Assembly: GCA_031411575.1 (NCBI GenBank)
Contig: JANOBJ010000320.1
Coordinates: 1 to 16,299 of the forward strand
DNA: 16,299 nt
DNA from: JANOBJ01 sp031411575
Lineage (GTDB): Bacteria; Pseudomonadota; Gammaproteobacteria; Burkholderiales; Burkholderiaceae_C
Direction of reading: 5' to 3'
The notes below the pieces were generated by a model. It ran no database searches and was not told the DNA's origin. It saw only the letters and a list, made by a program, of their open reading frames with translations. A program made the translations under genes and the position numbers. Positions 7,519 through 14,254 of the stretch are shown here, in pieces; within the stretch, counting starts at the first letter, position 1; every line of letters starts with the position of its first letter.

Positions 7519-8404
7519 GACCGTCTGGACCAGGTTTGTCCCGGCAAGAGCCGAAGGTGTGCGCGTACACCCACGTGAATTTCGCACCAATCAGGAAGAT
7601 CTGCGCCGAGTAATACACCCATAGCATGAGTACCGCGAACGACGCCGCGGCGCCGAAGCCCGAAGCCACGCCCGTGCGGCCAATATACAAGCCGATCAGC
7701 GACTTTCCAATCATGAACAGGAACGCCGTCACCACGGACCCGACCCACACGTCACGCCATGCCACCCGGGCACTCGGCATGACCTTGTAAATCAAGGCAA
7801 ACATCAAGGTAATCAGGACGAAGCCGATGACGACGTTGGTCGTCGCTGCCAGCAGATACCAACCTTCGAGAATTGGGTCCCACCAGCGCCCCACCGCCGC
7901 CAGCGCGGCGCTGGCGACCAGCGACACGATCAGAAGAAATCCGATGGCGAAAATCATCCCGAAGGAGAGCAGCCGGGTGCGCACCAAGGTGAACCACCCG
8001 CTCGTTTTCGCCGGCGCTGGCACATGCCAGATTCGATTCAGCGCATCCTGCAGCTCGCCGAACACCGTTGTTGCGCCAATGAACAGCAGTCCGGCGCCCA
8101 ACGCTGCGGCCGCTACCCCTTCAGCCGGTTTGTTGACACTGGCCAGCAAATCCTCCACGGCACTGGCCCCATGCACACCCATCAACGCCCTGAGTTGCGC
8201 AGCGATCTCGCCCCGCGCAGCATCCTCGCCAAACATGAGCCCCGCCACCGACACCACAATCAAGAGCAGCGGCGCCAACGAAAACAAGGTGTAGTACGCC
8301 AGCGCAGCACCCATGCTGGGCACATAGTCGTCCAGCCAGGACTGCGCAATCTTTTTGACCAGCATCCAGTACCGACCGAGTCTGCTGTGTCTGAATTCGC
8401 GCAT
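7460..8404 (-). CDS. YihY/BrkB family inner-membrane protein
   Basis: A 314-residue protein with about six hydrophobic segments (roughly 34-58, 95-117, 143-170, 183-208, 219-243, 250-280). The family signatures GAALAYYTLFSLAPLLLIVV, ELQDALNRIWHV and a final helix in LMLWVYYSAQIFLIGAKFTW are clear. The older label ribonuclease BN for this family is wrong, and its biochemical function remains unsettled. A start at Met14 (MLVKKIAQSWLDDY) is possible, since the site before 8404 has only a poor AGG. It begins 21 bp after the histidine kinase stop, so it is probably the third gene of that operon. Its 3' end runs antisense into the DUF2177 gene for 59 nt; the family core ends near residue 280, so the last residues are a variable tail. 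Confidence 0.9.
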   Translation of the reverse strand: MREFRHSRLGRYWMLVKKIAQSWLDDYVPSMGAALAYYTLFSLAPLLLIVVSVAGLMFGEDAARGEIAAQLRALMGVHGASAVEDLLASVNKPAEGVAAAALGAGLLFIGATTVFGELQDALNRIWHVPAPAKTSGWFTLVRTRLLSFGMIFAIGFLLIVSLVASAALAAVGRWWDPILEGWYLLAATTNVVIGFVLITLMFALIYKVMPSARVAWRDVWVGSVVTAFLFMIGKSLIGLYIGRTGVASGFGAAASFAVLMLWVYYSAQIFLIGAKFTWVYAHTFGSCRDKPGPDGLTPMKVGPAPLSRQTRITR

Positions 8405-8425
8405 GGCCTGGCGTCGGTTCCTGCC

Positions 8426-9787
8426 TCAAACCACCGCTGCAGGCGCTTGCGGCAACGTCGCCTGGATCAGCGTCCCCTGCCCCGGCGTGGACGTGAAGAC
8501 CAATGTGCCTCCCTCGGCCTCCACCCTAAAGCGCATGCCGACCAGACCGTATGCCGAGCGCAGCGGGGCCGCAGTGTCGAAGCCCACACCGTCATCGCGC
8601 ACGGTCACTTCGACCTTGCCTTCGGAGGTACCGAGGGTCACCCACACATGACTGGCCTCGGCATACTTGCTGATATTGGTCACCGCCTCCTGCACCAACC
8701 GGTAAACCACCAGTTCGGCGCGGGCTTGGAGCCTGACGGGTGCCAGTTCACATTGAACCTCCACCCCTGATCGCTCTGCGAAGTCACGCGCCAGAATCTC
8801 AAGTGTCGTCACCAGACCCAGATTGCTGAGCGTCGAAGGCCACAGGTCTTCGATGATCCGGCGCTTCAAGGCAATACCACTGTTGAGCGTATTCACCAGA
8901 TGGGCCAGCCGTTCCGACGCTTCCGGCGCAGAGCCCCCCAGCCGTGACTTGATGCGCGCCGCGTCGAGCTTGGCGGATGTGAGCAGCGCCCCCAGTTCAT
9001 CGTGCAGGTCACGGGCCAGGCGGTTACGCTCGTCTTCACGCGCTGTCTGTAAATGGTGGGTCAGCTCAGTCAGCTGTGCGGTGCGCTGCAGCACTACGGT
9101 CTCCAGTCGGTCGTGGTCGTTCTGCATGATTCGTTGCAGCCCCTGCTGCTGCTTTTTGAGCGCCAGCGTTTGTCGAAGGTACATGAAGAGGGCCAGCAAG
9201 CTGATGGCACTCAACGCGGCCACGCCGATGCGACTGAGCATCAGGGTCTGAAAGATGCTGTTCCGACTCTGCGACACGCTCAAGACGTCGTGCTCAAGCA
9301 GTTCGGCGCTCAGCGTCAAGATGCCATCCATCTGACCGTTGCTGATGTCGCTGAAGGCAATTCTTGCGGTGGCGTTGGCGTCGACTCCATTTTTTTGACG
9401 CTGGTCAATGGTGCGGGCGATATTCGCAAGCGCGACGTCGATCAGCGTATGCATCTTGCGGAGCAACTCAACAGATTCAGGTTGTTCCCCGTAGTAACGA
9501 TCCACCAGCTTGAGCGATTCGACAATCTTGTTGCGCGCCTCGGCGTAGGGCTCCAGGTACTCGCTACGGCCGGTCAGCAGATAGCCACGCTGCGCAGCTT
9601 CAGCATCGAGAATGCCCCGCTCCATGACCCTGATGCTGGTGCGCGCACTCCCCAGTGTTCCCAGTTCATTCAGTGTCCTGGTGGACCGCCAATACGAGCC
9701 CTCACTGATGAACAGCATCGTGACCGCGGCAATGCAGGCCAGCGGCAGGACAATCCGGATATGCCTCGCGGTCGTGAGTAGTTCCAT
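8426..9787 (-). CDS. CHASE3-domain sensor histidine kinase, NarX/UhpB type (HisKA_3)
   Basis: A 453-residue membrane kinase. TM1 is at about 10-28, followed by a helical periplasmic CHASE3-like domain (about 33-175, with AEAAQRGYLLTGRSEYLEPY near 62-81) and TM2 at about 185-205. A coiled-coil linker at 208-250 leads to the dimerisation and phosphoacceptor segment EDERNRLARDLHDELGALL with His262. The HATPase_c domain has the N-box around N371 (VQEAVTNISKYAEA), the G1 box DDGVGFD (398-404) and YGLVGM (413-418). CHASE3 ligands are largely unknown. It lies downstream of a receiver-only regulator (94-bp gap) and upstream of YihY/BrkB (21-bp gap). All catalytic motifs look intact. Kinases of this class normally pair with LuxR-type regulators, which makes its neighbour unusual. 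Confidence 0.93.
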   Translation of the reverse strand: MELLTTARHIRIVLPLACIAAVTMLFISEGSYWRSTRTLNELGTLGSARTSIRVMERGILDAEAAQRGYLLTGRSEYLEPYAEARNKIVESLKLVDRYYGEQPESVELLRKMHTLIDVALANIARTIDQRQKNGVDANATARIAFSDISNGQMDGILTLSAELLEHDVLSVSQSRNSIFQTLMLSRIGVAALSAISLLALFMYLRQTLALKKQQQGLQRIMQNDHDRLETVVLQRTAQLTELTHHLQTAREDERNRLARDLHDELGALLTSAKLDAARIKSRLGGSAPEASERLAHLVNTLNSGIALKRRIIEDLWPSTLSNLGLVTTLEILARDFAERSGVEVQCELAPVRLQARAELVVYRLVQEAVTNISKYAEASHVWVTLGTSEGKVEVTVRDDGVGFDTAAPLRSAYGLVGMRFRVEAEGGTLVFTSTPGQGTLIQATLPQAPAAVV

Positions 9788-9851
9788 CTTCAGCGATCCT
9801 TCAACAGGGAGTTCTCCCCGCCACCGATTGATGGGAGCCTGCCGTCCGAGC

Positions 9852-9869
9852 GTGACCGAAGCCGGTCAC
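9852..9869. other. Perfect 7-bp stem-loop between regulator and kinase genes
   Basis: GTGACCG (9852-9858) and CGGTCAC (9863-9869) are perfect inverted arms around a four-base loop. The element lies in the 94-bp gap between the response regulator stop and the kinase start. No T-run follows on the minus strand, so it is unlikely to be a full terminator. Partial attenuation, mRNA processing or protein binding are possible. Confidence 0.35.
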
Positions 9870-9881
9870 AGCCAGGCGGAT

Positions 9882-10292
9882 TCATGTCAGTCCTGCATGT
9901 CCGCTAGGGCGGCCTCCGCCTCCCCCTAGCTGACTGCAGTAAGAAATCAACCCATCAATCTCGGTGGATTTGTCAAACACCGCATCTGCGCCGAGCTCCA
10001 GACACTTGCGTCGCATGTCCTGGGTCGCGTAGTTGCTCAGCACCACCAGCTTGTGCCGCACAGGCAGGGCGTTGGCGGCTCGCAGCACACCCAGGCCCGA
10101 ACCCTCCTTGAGGAAAATGTCGACGATCATCAGATCGAACTCATTGGCAGGCTGCGAAAACCATTCCACCGCGCTCGACTCACCTTCAGCCGTCCCCACC
10201 ACTCTGATCGGACCGAGCTCTTCCAGCGTGGCAATCAGGTTCTCACGGATGACCTGGCTGTCCTCGACGATATAGGTCTTGTGGTGGTACAT
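9882..10292 (-). CDS. Receiver-only (CheY-like) response regulator
   Basis: A 136-residue protein consisting of one REC domain. Conserved residues are present: acidic pair E10/D11 (YIVEDSQ), phosphoacceptor D58 (LMIVDIFLKEGSG), switch Ser86 (VLSNYAT) and Lys108 (VFDKS). The domain ends near residue 122. A Gly-rich tail (GGGGGRPSGHAGLT) follows, with no helix-turn-helix. The gap before the kinase is only 94 bp and shows no HTH remnant, so this is not an obvious frameshifted LuxR-type regulator. Output would have to be by protein-protein interaction or phosphotransfer. The start at ATG 10292 has no good Shine-Dalgarno, but the REC domain needs it. Probable first gene of the operon with the kinase and YihY/BrkB. 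Confidence 0.9.
   Translation of the reverse strand: MYHHKTYIVEDSQVIRENLIATLEELGPIRVVGTAEGESSAVEWFSQPANEFDLMIVDIFLKEGSGLGVLRAANALPVRHKLVVLSNYATQDMRRKCLELGADAVFDKSTEIDGLISYCSQLGGGGGRPSGHAGLT
9903..9930. other. GC-rich hairpin at the 3' end of the response regulator gene
   Basis: GCTAGGG (9903-9909) and CCCTAGC (9924-9930) are perfect arms. An inner CGG/CCG pairing (9910-9912 with 9916-9918) can extend the stem. It lies within the codons for the Gly-rich tail, about 20 nt before the stop on the minus strand. With the 9852-9869 hairpin it makes two strong structures before the kinase start, a layout that could lower kinase expression relative to the regulator. This is inference. Confidence 0.3.
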
Positions 10293-10631
10293 GGGACGGT
10301 GATGCCGGGCCGTGGTGGGTATCTGTGGAGTGGTTGACGTTGCGCTCGCCGGTGAAAGAGAGTGTCCTGCGCGCTGTCCGATTGTTGCGCGTGAATGGAA
10401 AGCGCGCCATCAGCGCTCGCCCTCCGCGTTTGTATGACTGCTCCTACAGCCCGCTGCAGCCAGTCGCGTCCGAAATGCCGAACTTGAGCGGAAAACACCC
10501 CGCACGAAGCGCATGGCGATCGATGCAGCGTAGGACATCAACTACGGTGGGTTGCGGCGGTGTCCTCTGTGCACGTGACCCCACGCTATCGATACTTCAG
10601 TCATTGCCTTAACCCCTACCAGGACAACACC
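10293..10631. promoter_or_regulatory. Divergent intergenic region with GTAGGAC-type motifs
   Basis: These 339 bp separate the minus-strand regulator operon from a plus-strand small gene. Open frames here have no Shine-Dalgarno or recognisable protein. The region holds CTCCTAC (10443-10449, the reverse of GTAGGAG) and GTAGGAC (10530-10536) in inverted orientation. The latter lies about 100 bp before the GTG of the small gene. The same heptamer occurs upstream of the small-gene and glucan synthase cluster. Promoters for both directions should lie here, but I cannot place convincing -35/-10 pairs. Confidence 0.35.
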
Positions 10632-10775
10632 GTGGACACCGTCTTCCTCTCAGTCACTGGCGTCATCGTCGGCTCAGCACTCGCAGTAGCGGCGTGCAGT
10701 TGGCTGGTGTTGGCCAATGTGACCGAAGATTTGAGACTGCTCGCCGACTTCAATGGCATGCGGTTCGGAGGCTGA
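10632..10775 (+). CDS. Hypothetical 47-residue single-TM peptide
   Basis: GTG 10632 is preceded by AGGAC with about six bases of spacing. The frame is open further upstream to 10560, but that extension is Cys/Tyr/Pro-rich with no ribosome site. The peptide has one membrane segment (FLSVTGVIVGSALAVAACSW) and an acidic short tail (VTEDLRLLADFNG). I do not recognise it. It lies 60 bp before the Cys-repeat protein gene on the same strand and downstream of a GTAGGAC motif. The case rests on the ribosome site and the clean membrane segment. Confidence 0.45.
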   Translation: MDTVFLSVTGVIVGSALAVAACSWLVLANVTEDLRLLADFNGMRFGG

Positions 10776-10835
10776 CAGGCTCTCCAGCCTTCAGCGCCAC
10801 CACCGCCCCGCCGCATCAACGACAAAGGAATTTTC

Positions 10836-11453
10836 ATGAACTTTCTCTCCAACCTCAAAGCATCAGCCATCGTCGCAGCCGTTGCGCTTTTCCCCGCGAT
10901 TCAGGCGGGCGCCATGACCAAAGACGAGTTCAGCGCCGGCAAGACACGGATCAGCGCCGACTACAAAGCCGCGAAGGACACATGCTCCGCGCTGGCGGCC
11001 AATGCCAAGGACATCTGCGTGGCAGAAGCCAAGGCGACTCAGAAAGTTGCACGGGCAGAACTGGATGCGGGCTACAAGCCGACCGTCAGGAATCAATACC
11101 AGGTGCGCGTCGCCAAGGCCGATGGCACGTACTCGGTCGCCAAGGAACGGTGCGATGACCAGGCTGGCAATGCCAAGGACATCTGTGTCAAGGAAGCCAA
11201 GTCGGCGCATGTCGCCGCCAAGGCCGATGCAAAAGTACAGATGAAGACCACAGACGCCAACGCCACTGCCAATGAAAAGACCTCTGATGCCCGCAACACG
11301 GCGGCCAGCAAGTCGTCGGACGCTCGCCAGGACGCTTCTGCTGACAAGCGCGATGCGCAGTACGCCGTCGAGAAACAGAAGTGCGACGCCTTTGCCGGCG
11401 CGGCCAAAGACCTTTGCATGGACAAAGCCAAGGCCCGCTTCGGTAAAACCTGA
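10836..11453 (+). CDS. Periplasmic protein with three C-X10-C repeats
   Basis: A 205-residue protein from ATG 10836 behind AAAGGA. A signal peptide covers residues 1 to about 26 (cleavage near AGA before MTKDEF). The mature protein is rich in Ala, Lys and Asp and contains three related units around paired cysteines: C50/C61 (KDTCSALAANAKDICVAEAK), C106/C117 (KERCDDQAGNAKDICVKEAK) and C183/C194 (KQKCDAFAGAAKDLCMDKAK). Every pair is separated by exactly ten residues, suggesting helical hairpins closed by disulfides. A Lys/Asp/Ala/Ser-rich linker (about 130-175) joins units two and three. I recall similar uncharacterised proteins from Burkholderiales but know no function. It is followed by a glycine-zipper lipoprotein 51 bp downstream. 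Confidence 0.82.
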   Translation: MNFLSNLKASAIVAAVALFPAIQAGAMTKDEFSAGKTRISADYKAAKDTCSALAANAKDICVAEAKATQKVARAELDAGYKPTVRNQYQVRVAKADGTYSVAKERCDDQAGNAKDICVKEAKSAHVAAKADAKVQMKTTDANATANEKTSDARNTAASKSSDARQDASADKRDAQYAVEKQKCDAFAGAAKDLCMDKAKARFGKT

Positions 11454-11504
11454 TTTGATGTTTTCCCCCGCAGATCCCTGCCAACTTTCCTAAAAGGTAA
11501 TCCC

Positions 11505-11726
11505 ATGAAAACGATTCAGAAATTCACAATGAGCGCCGCTGCTGTCCTCCTGATCGGGCTTGGCGGGTGCGCCGGCATGTCCAACCAGGACCGCAACACG
11601 GCCATCGGCGCAGGTGCCGGTGCGGTGGGTGGAGCCGTCCTTACCGGCGGTAGTGCCCTGGGCACGGTTGGCGGAGCAGCCGTCGGCGGCATCATCGGCA
11701 ACCAGGTCAGCAAGCCCAAGAACTGA
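11505..11726 (+). CDS. Glycine-zipper lipoprotein (OsmB-like)
   Basis: A 73-residue protein from ATG 11505 after AAAAGG. The signal peptide ends in the lipobox LGGC with Cys22; Ala23 at +2 would allow outer-membrane sorting. The mature part is a glycine-zipper membrane-insertion pattern (AIGAGAGAVGGAVLTGGSA, then VGGAAVGGIIGNQVSK) as in OsmB and related stress lipoproteins. These proteins are often induced by osmotic or envelope stress in other bacteria. Here the sequence alone does not show regulation. Probably co-transcribed with the preceding Cys-repeat gene. Confidence 0.82.
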   Translation: MKTIQKFTMSAAAVLLIGLGGCAGMSNQDRNTAIGAGAGAVGGAVLTGGSALGTVGGAAVGGIIGNQVSKPKN

Positions 11727-11796
11727 CGTCGACCACGTTCGCAGCGTAGCTCTGGTCAAGGGTGATTGACAGTGTCGGCGCCGAACAACCGGCAGG

Positions 11797-11817
11797 GCGG
11801 ATGGGGGTCCCATCCGC
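11797..11817. terminator. Perfect 9-bp hairpin between convergent genes
   Basis: GCGGATGGG (11797-11805) and CCCATCCGC (11809-11817) pair perfectly around GGT. It lies between the 3' ends of the plus-strand glycine-zipper gene and the minus-strand antiporter gene, the expected place for a bidirectional terminator. Neither side has a real T-run, so termination could be weak or need Rho. Confidence 0.55.
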
Positions 11818-11842
11818 TCACCGTTTCAGGACAGGCCAGCCC

Positions 11843-13186
11843 TCACTGCTTCTGGTTGGTTCTACCCCGTTCGCGCCGCGCGCGAACACTCACCCGCCAC
11901 GCCAGATACCGCGCCATCAGCGGCTGAGCCGTGATCCCATGCGCAATGATCGATGCCGCCACCGTCCAGAGCGTGAGCGACACAAACAGGTCAGCGACCT
12001 GGCCATTGATGCCGCTTCGCAGCGCGAGCAGCAGATAAAAAATCGACCCGATCCCGCGAATGCCGAACCAGCTGATCATGCCGCGCTGGGGTGGCGTCAA
12101 CCCTTCGCCAACGGTGGCGAAGACAGCTGACAGTGGCCGCAGACACAGCAGCATCAGCGGCACAAACCACCAGACGGCAGGCAGTGGCTTGGCATACGCC
12201 AACATCGAGCCCACCAGCAACACCAGCGCGAGTTCGCTGATCCGCTCCAATTGCGCGTTGAACGTCTGCACAGATTGGCGCATCGTGGCGCTGGCGTGTT
12301 GCGGATGCGTTGCCAGCGTTTCGTAGTCGTGACCGGCTGCCGCGGTGGCGACGGGTAACGGCGGAGTATCCGGCAACGGCTGTTCCCGAACCCGCCGTAA
12401 CGCCAACCCGGCCGCAAACACCGCCAGAAACCCCGAAGCGAGGCTGACCTGCGCCAGGCCATAGGCCATGCCCACCAGTCCCAACGCGAGGAAGTCGTCC
12501 AGCCCCACCGCCTCGTCGTGGCGACTGCGCAGGTACACCACAAGGCGGCCGGTACCGGTTCCCAGCACCCAGCCTATCGCCACGCCGCCCACCGTGGCCC
12601 ACAGCAAATCAACCGTCCACCACCGGACAAAGCCGCTGCCCATGTCGTGCAGGCCCAGCAAACCCAGCCCCAGCATCAGGAACGGAAACGCGGCGCCATC
12701 GTTGAGCCCGCCCTCGGCTGTCAGGCTGAAACCGAGCCGATCGGGGTTGGGGCCGGCATCGGCTCGCACCTCGGACGCCAGCACGGGGTCGGTCGGCGCG
12801 AGAATGGCGCCCAGCAGCACGGCCGCGCCCAGCGGCAGGTCAAGCAGCCACACCCCGATGGCCGCCACCATCGCCACCATCGCGGCCATGGATACGAACG
12901 CCAGCCGCAGCGGCAATCGCCAGCGGCTGTCGCGCAGCGGCACACCCAGCCGCAGACCCACCGCAAACAGCGAAATCAGCAGGGCGACTTCGGCCAGCCC
13001 CTGCAGCAGGGCCGTAGCGGTCAGCGGGTTGGGGCGCAGCACATTCATCACGTCCGGTCCGAGCAACCAGCCCAGCGCGAGATAGACCATCGCGTTGCTG
13101 ATCGGCAATCGGGTCAGCAGTGTGCCCGCGAGCACCATGGTGACCAGCAGCACACCTGCAAACAACGACCATTCGGCAAGTGACAT
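11843..13186 (-). CDS. CPA1 family Na+/H+ (cation:proton) antiporter
   Basis: A 447-residue polytopic inner-membrane protein that would exchange Na+ or K+ for protons, for pH and salt balance. About 12 hydrophobic segments are seen. The CPA1 landmarks are GAILAPTDPVLASEV (D133-P134) and EGGLNDGAAFPFLMLG (E158, N162-D163), plus WFGIRGIGSIFYLLLAL near the C-terminus. A hydrophilic, His-containing loop (around PLPDTPPLPVATAAAGHDYE) precedes the last helices. The frame is open to GTG/ATG 13258, but ATG 13186 is chosen because MSLAEWSLFAGVLLVT begins the first helix at once, as is usual, whereas the extra 24 residues are polar. No cytoplasmic regulatory domain is present. It stands alone, convergent with the glycine-zipper gene. 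Confidence 0.88.
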   Translation of the reverse strand: MSLAEWSLFAGVLLVTMVLAGTLLTRLPISNAMVYLALGWLLGPDVMNVLRPNPLTATALLQGLAEVALLISLFAVGLRLGVPLRDSRWRLPLRLAFVSMAAMVAMVAAIGVWLLDLPLGAAVLLGAILAPTDPVLASEVRADAGPNPDRLGFSLTAEGGLNDGAAFPFLMLGLGLLGLHDMGSGFVRWWTVDLLWATVGGVAIGWVLGTGTGRLVVYLRSRHDEAVGLDDFLALGLVGMAYGLAQVSLASGFLAVFAAGLALRRVREQPLPDTPPLPVATAAAGHDYETLATHPQHASATMRQSVQTFNAQLERISELALVLLVGSMLAYAKPLPAVWWFVPLMLLCLRPLSAVFATVGEGLTPPQRGMISWFGIRGIGSIFYLLLALRSGINGQVADLFVSLTLWTVAASIIAHGITAQPLMARYLAWRVSVRARRERGRTNQKQ

Positions 13187-13279
13187 CGACCCACTATCGC
13201 CGGTTTCCCCCGGCAGCGCCAGCGGGCAGCGTTTCGGTGGCCGGACGCCACACCCCATGGGCGGGCGACTTCCCGTCGG

Positions 13280-13408
13280 TCAGTTCACCGGCAGCACGGG
13301 CGGCGCGCCCTTGACCTTCATCACGAATGCGAGGAACTTCGCCGGCCGCGACTTGCTGGCGTTCTTGGAGACGGTGTGGACATCGGGTACGCTTTTCCAA
13401 TCGCTCAC
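13280..13408 (-). pseudogene. Probable 3' remnant of a cupin-domain gene
   Basis: The minus-strand frame ending at TGA 13280 encodes DVHTVSKNASKSRPAKFLAF followed by VMKVKGAPPVLPVN. This resembles the C-terminal strands of small cupins (H-x-V-x-NAS...PAKFLAF...KGAPPVLPV). The rest of a cupin barrel should lie upstream (13409 onward on this strand), but that sequence is GC-rich and shows no cupin motif in any frame. The region is therefore read as a truncated, decayed gene, about 40 codons long. A short real peptide starting at GTG 13408 cannot be excluded, but no Shine-Dalgarno supports it. Confidence 0.45.
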
Positions 13409-13436
13409 GGAGCCAGCCCGCCGGCCCGGCCCGACC

Positions 13437-13456
13437 GTGTCAGACACCGCTGACAC
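13437..13456. promoter_or_regulatory. Perfect inverted repeat upstream of the BON lipoprotein gene
   Basis: GTGTCAG (13437-13443) and CTGACAC (13450-13456) flank a six-base spacer, about 104 bp before the BON-protein ATG. The size and symmetry fit an operator for a dimeric regulator. A weak -35/-10 pair (TTGGCC, 17-bp spacer, TAATCT) lies downstream, between this site and the start codon. The half-site word GTCAGACA also occurs at 4354-4361 upstream of the glucan synthase cluster. Confidence 0.35.
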
Positions 13457-13559
13457 ACCGAAGCGCCGCGCTCCGATTGGCCCGACGCGTCGCGGCACCT
13501 AATCTGACCCTACCGACGCGCCGGCAACGGCATTGCACACCCCTTTTCAGGAGCTCACC

Positions 13560-14060
13560 ATGCGCCCATCCCTCACACCCATGATCAATCCCACCCGGAC
13601 CCGCAAGCTCGCGGCGGCCAGTGCTGTGCTGGCGGCGCTGGTGCTGGGCGCCTGCGGCAAGGCGCCCGAGACACAAGGCACGGCTGGCCAGAAGGTGGAC
13701 GAAACCATCGCCAAGGTCGAGCGCAAGGCCGAGGAAGTGAAGGCCGACGCCAAGCAGGCCGGCGCCGAAATGAAGGCGGATGCCAAAGCGGCAGGCGCCG
13801 AAATGAGCGCCGACGCCAAACAGGCGGGCACAGACGTCAAGGCCGCCATGAGCGACGCCGCCATCACCGCCGCCGTCAACGCCGAGCTGGCGCGCGACAA
13901 GGATTTGAGCGCGCTCAAGATCAACGTGGACACCAGCGGCGGCCGCGTGCTGCTCAAGGGTGAAGCACCGACTGCCGACGCGCGCGAACGCGCCACCCGC
14001 CTCGCGCAGGCCGTACAGGGCGTGCGCGCGGTGGACAACCAGCTCAATGTGAAGAGCTGA
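13560..14060 (+). CDS. BON-domain lipoprotein with 11-residue repeats
   Basis: A 166-residue protein from ATG 13560 behind CAGGAG (6-nt spacer). The signal peptide ends in LGAC with Cys32 as the lipidated residue. Residues about 45-95 are helical and Lys/Ala/Glu-rich and contain three consecutive 11-residue units (KADAKQAGAEM, KADAKAAGAEM, SADAKQAGTDV). A single BON domain follows, about 97-166, with the core AITAAVNAELARDKDLSALK and the ending VQGVRAVDNQLNVKS. BON domains are thought to bind membranes or phospholipid, as in OsmY and DolP. A role in envelope stability is likely by family but not shown here. It is a single-gene unit with its own terminator. Confidence 0.88.
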   Translation: MRPSLTPMINPTRTRKLAAASAVLAALVLGACGKAPETQGTAGQKVDETIAKVERKAEEVKADAKQAGAEMKADAKAAGAEMSADAKQAGTDVKAAMSDAAITAAVNAELARDKDLSALKINVDTSGGRVLLKGEAPTADARERATRLAQAVQGVRAVDNQLNVKS

Positions 14061-14101
14061 CCTGGATTTCTCCCGAATTCCTGTTTCCTCCTCCCCAACT
14101 T

Positions 14102-14128
14102 GCAACGCCTCAGGCGTTGCTTTTTTTT
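14102..14128 (+). terminator. Intrinsic terminator of the BON lipoprotein gene
   Basis: A perfect 8-bp stem GCAACGCC / GGCGTTGC with loop TCA is followed directly by eight T residues. It begins 41 nt after the BON gene stop. This is the clearest terminator in the window. Confidence 0.93.
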
Positions 14129-14176
14129 GACCGGGTGACACAAGCCTCAAATGCAGTTTTTTGAACCGTTTTGCGC

Positions 14177-14221
14177 GGGTGTCCACACCCAATGGTCATA
14201 ATTTGCTATCATTATTATAGC
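14177..14221. repeat. AT-rich intergenic element with short palindromes
   Basis: The segment contains GGGTGTCCACACCC (14177-14190, perfect 6-bp arms), then a strikingly AT-rich stretch with GCTAT (14205-14209) and ATAGC (14217-14221) as inverted arms around CATTATT. The GCTAT...ATAGC word resembles the ends of short interspersed intergenic repeats that I recall from Comamonadaceae genomes. It also contains TATAAT on the minus strand (14214-14219), but no fitting -35. It lies between the convergent BON and glucokinase genes. Confidence 0.35.
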
Positions 14222-14254
14222 ACTTCCACCAAATACGGCAGAGAACCTTCGTCA

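Noticed and set aside
8024..8770. Plus-strand ORF of 248 codons over the YihY/BrkB and kinase genes
   Set aside because: The product is His/Gln/Arg-rich and antisense to two well-supported genes, with no ribosome site or domain.
10325..10612. Plus-strand ORF of 95 codons in the divergent intergenic region
   Set aside because: No ribosome site, signal peptide or recognisable motif. The region is better explained as control DNA.
12518..13183. Plus-strand ORFs at 12468-13085 and 12518-13183
   Set aside because: They are antisense to the antiporter coding region; low-complexity Gln/His/Arg or Ser/Pro products.
13440..14192. Minus-strand ORF of 250 codons
   Set aside because: It is antisense to the BON lipoprotein gene and crosses its intrinsic terminator. 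The apparent Gly/Leu/Ala repeats mirror the 11-residue repeats of the real gene.
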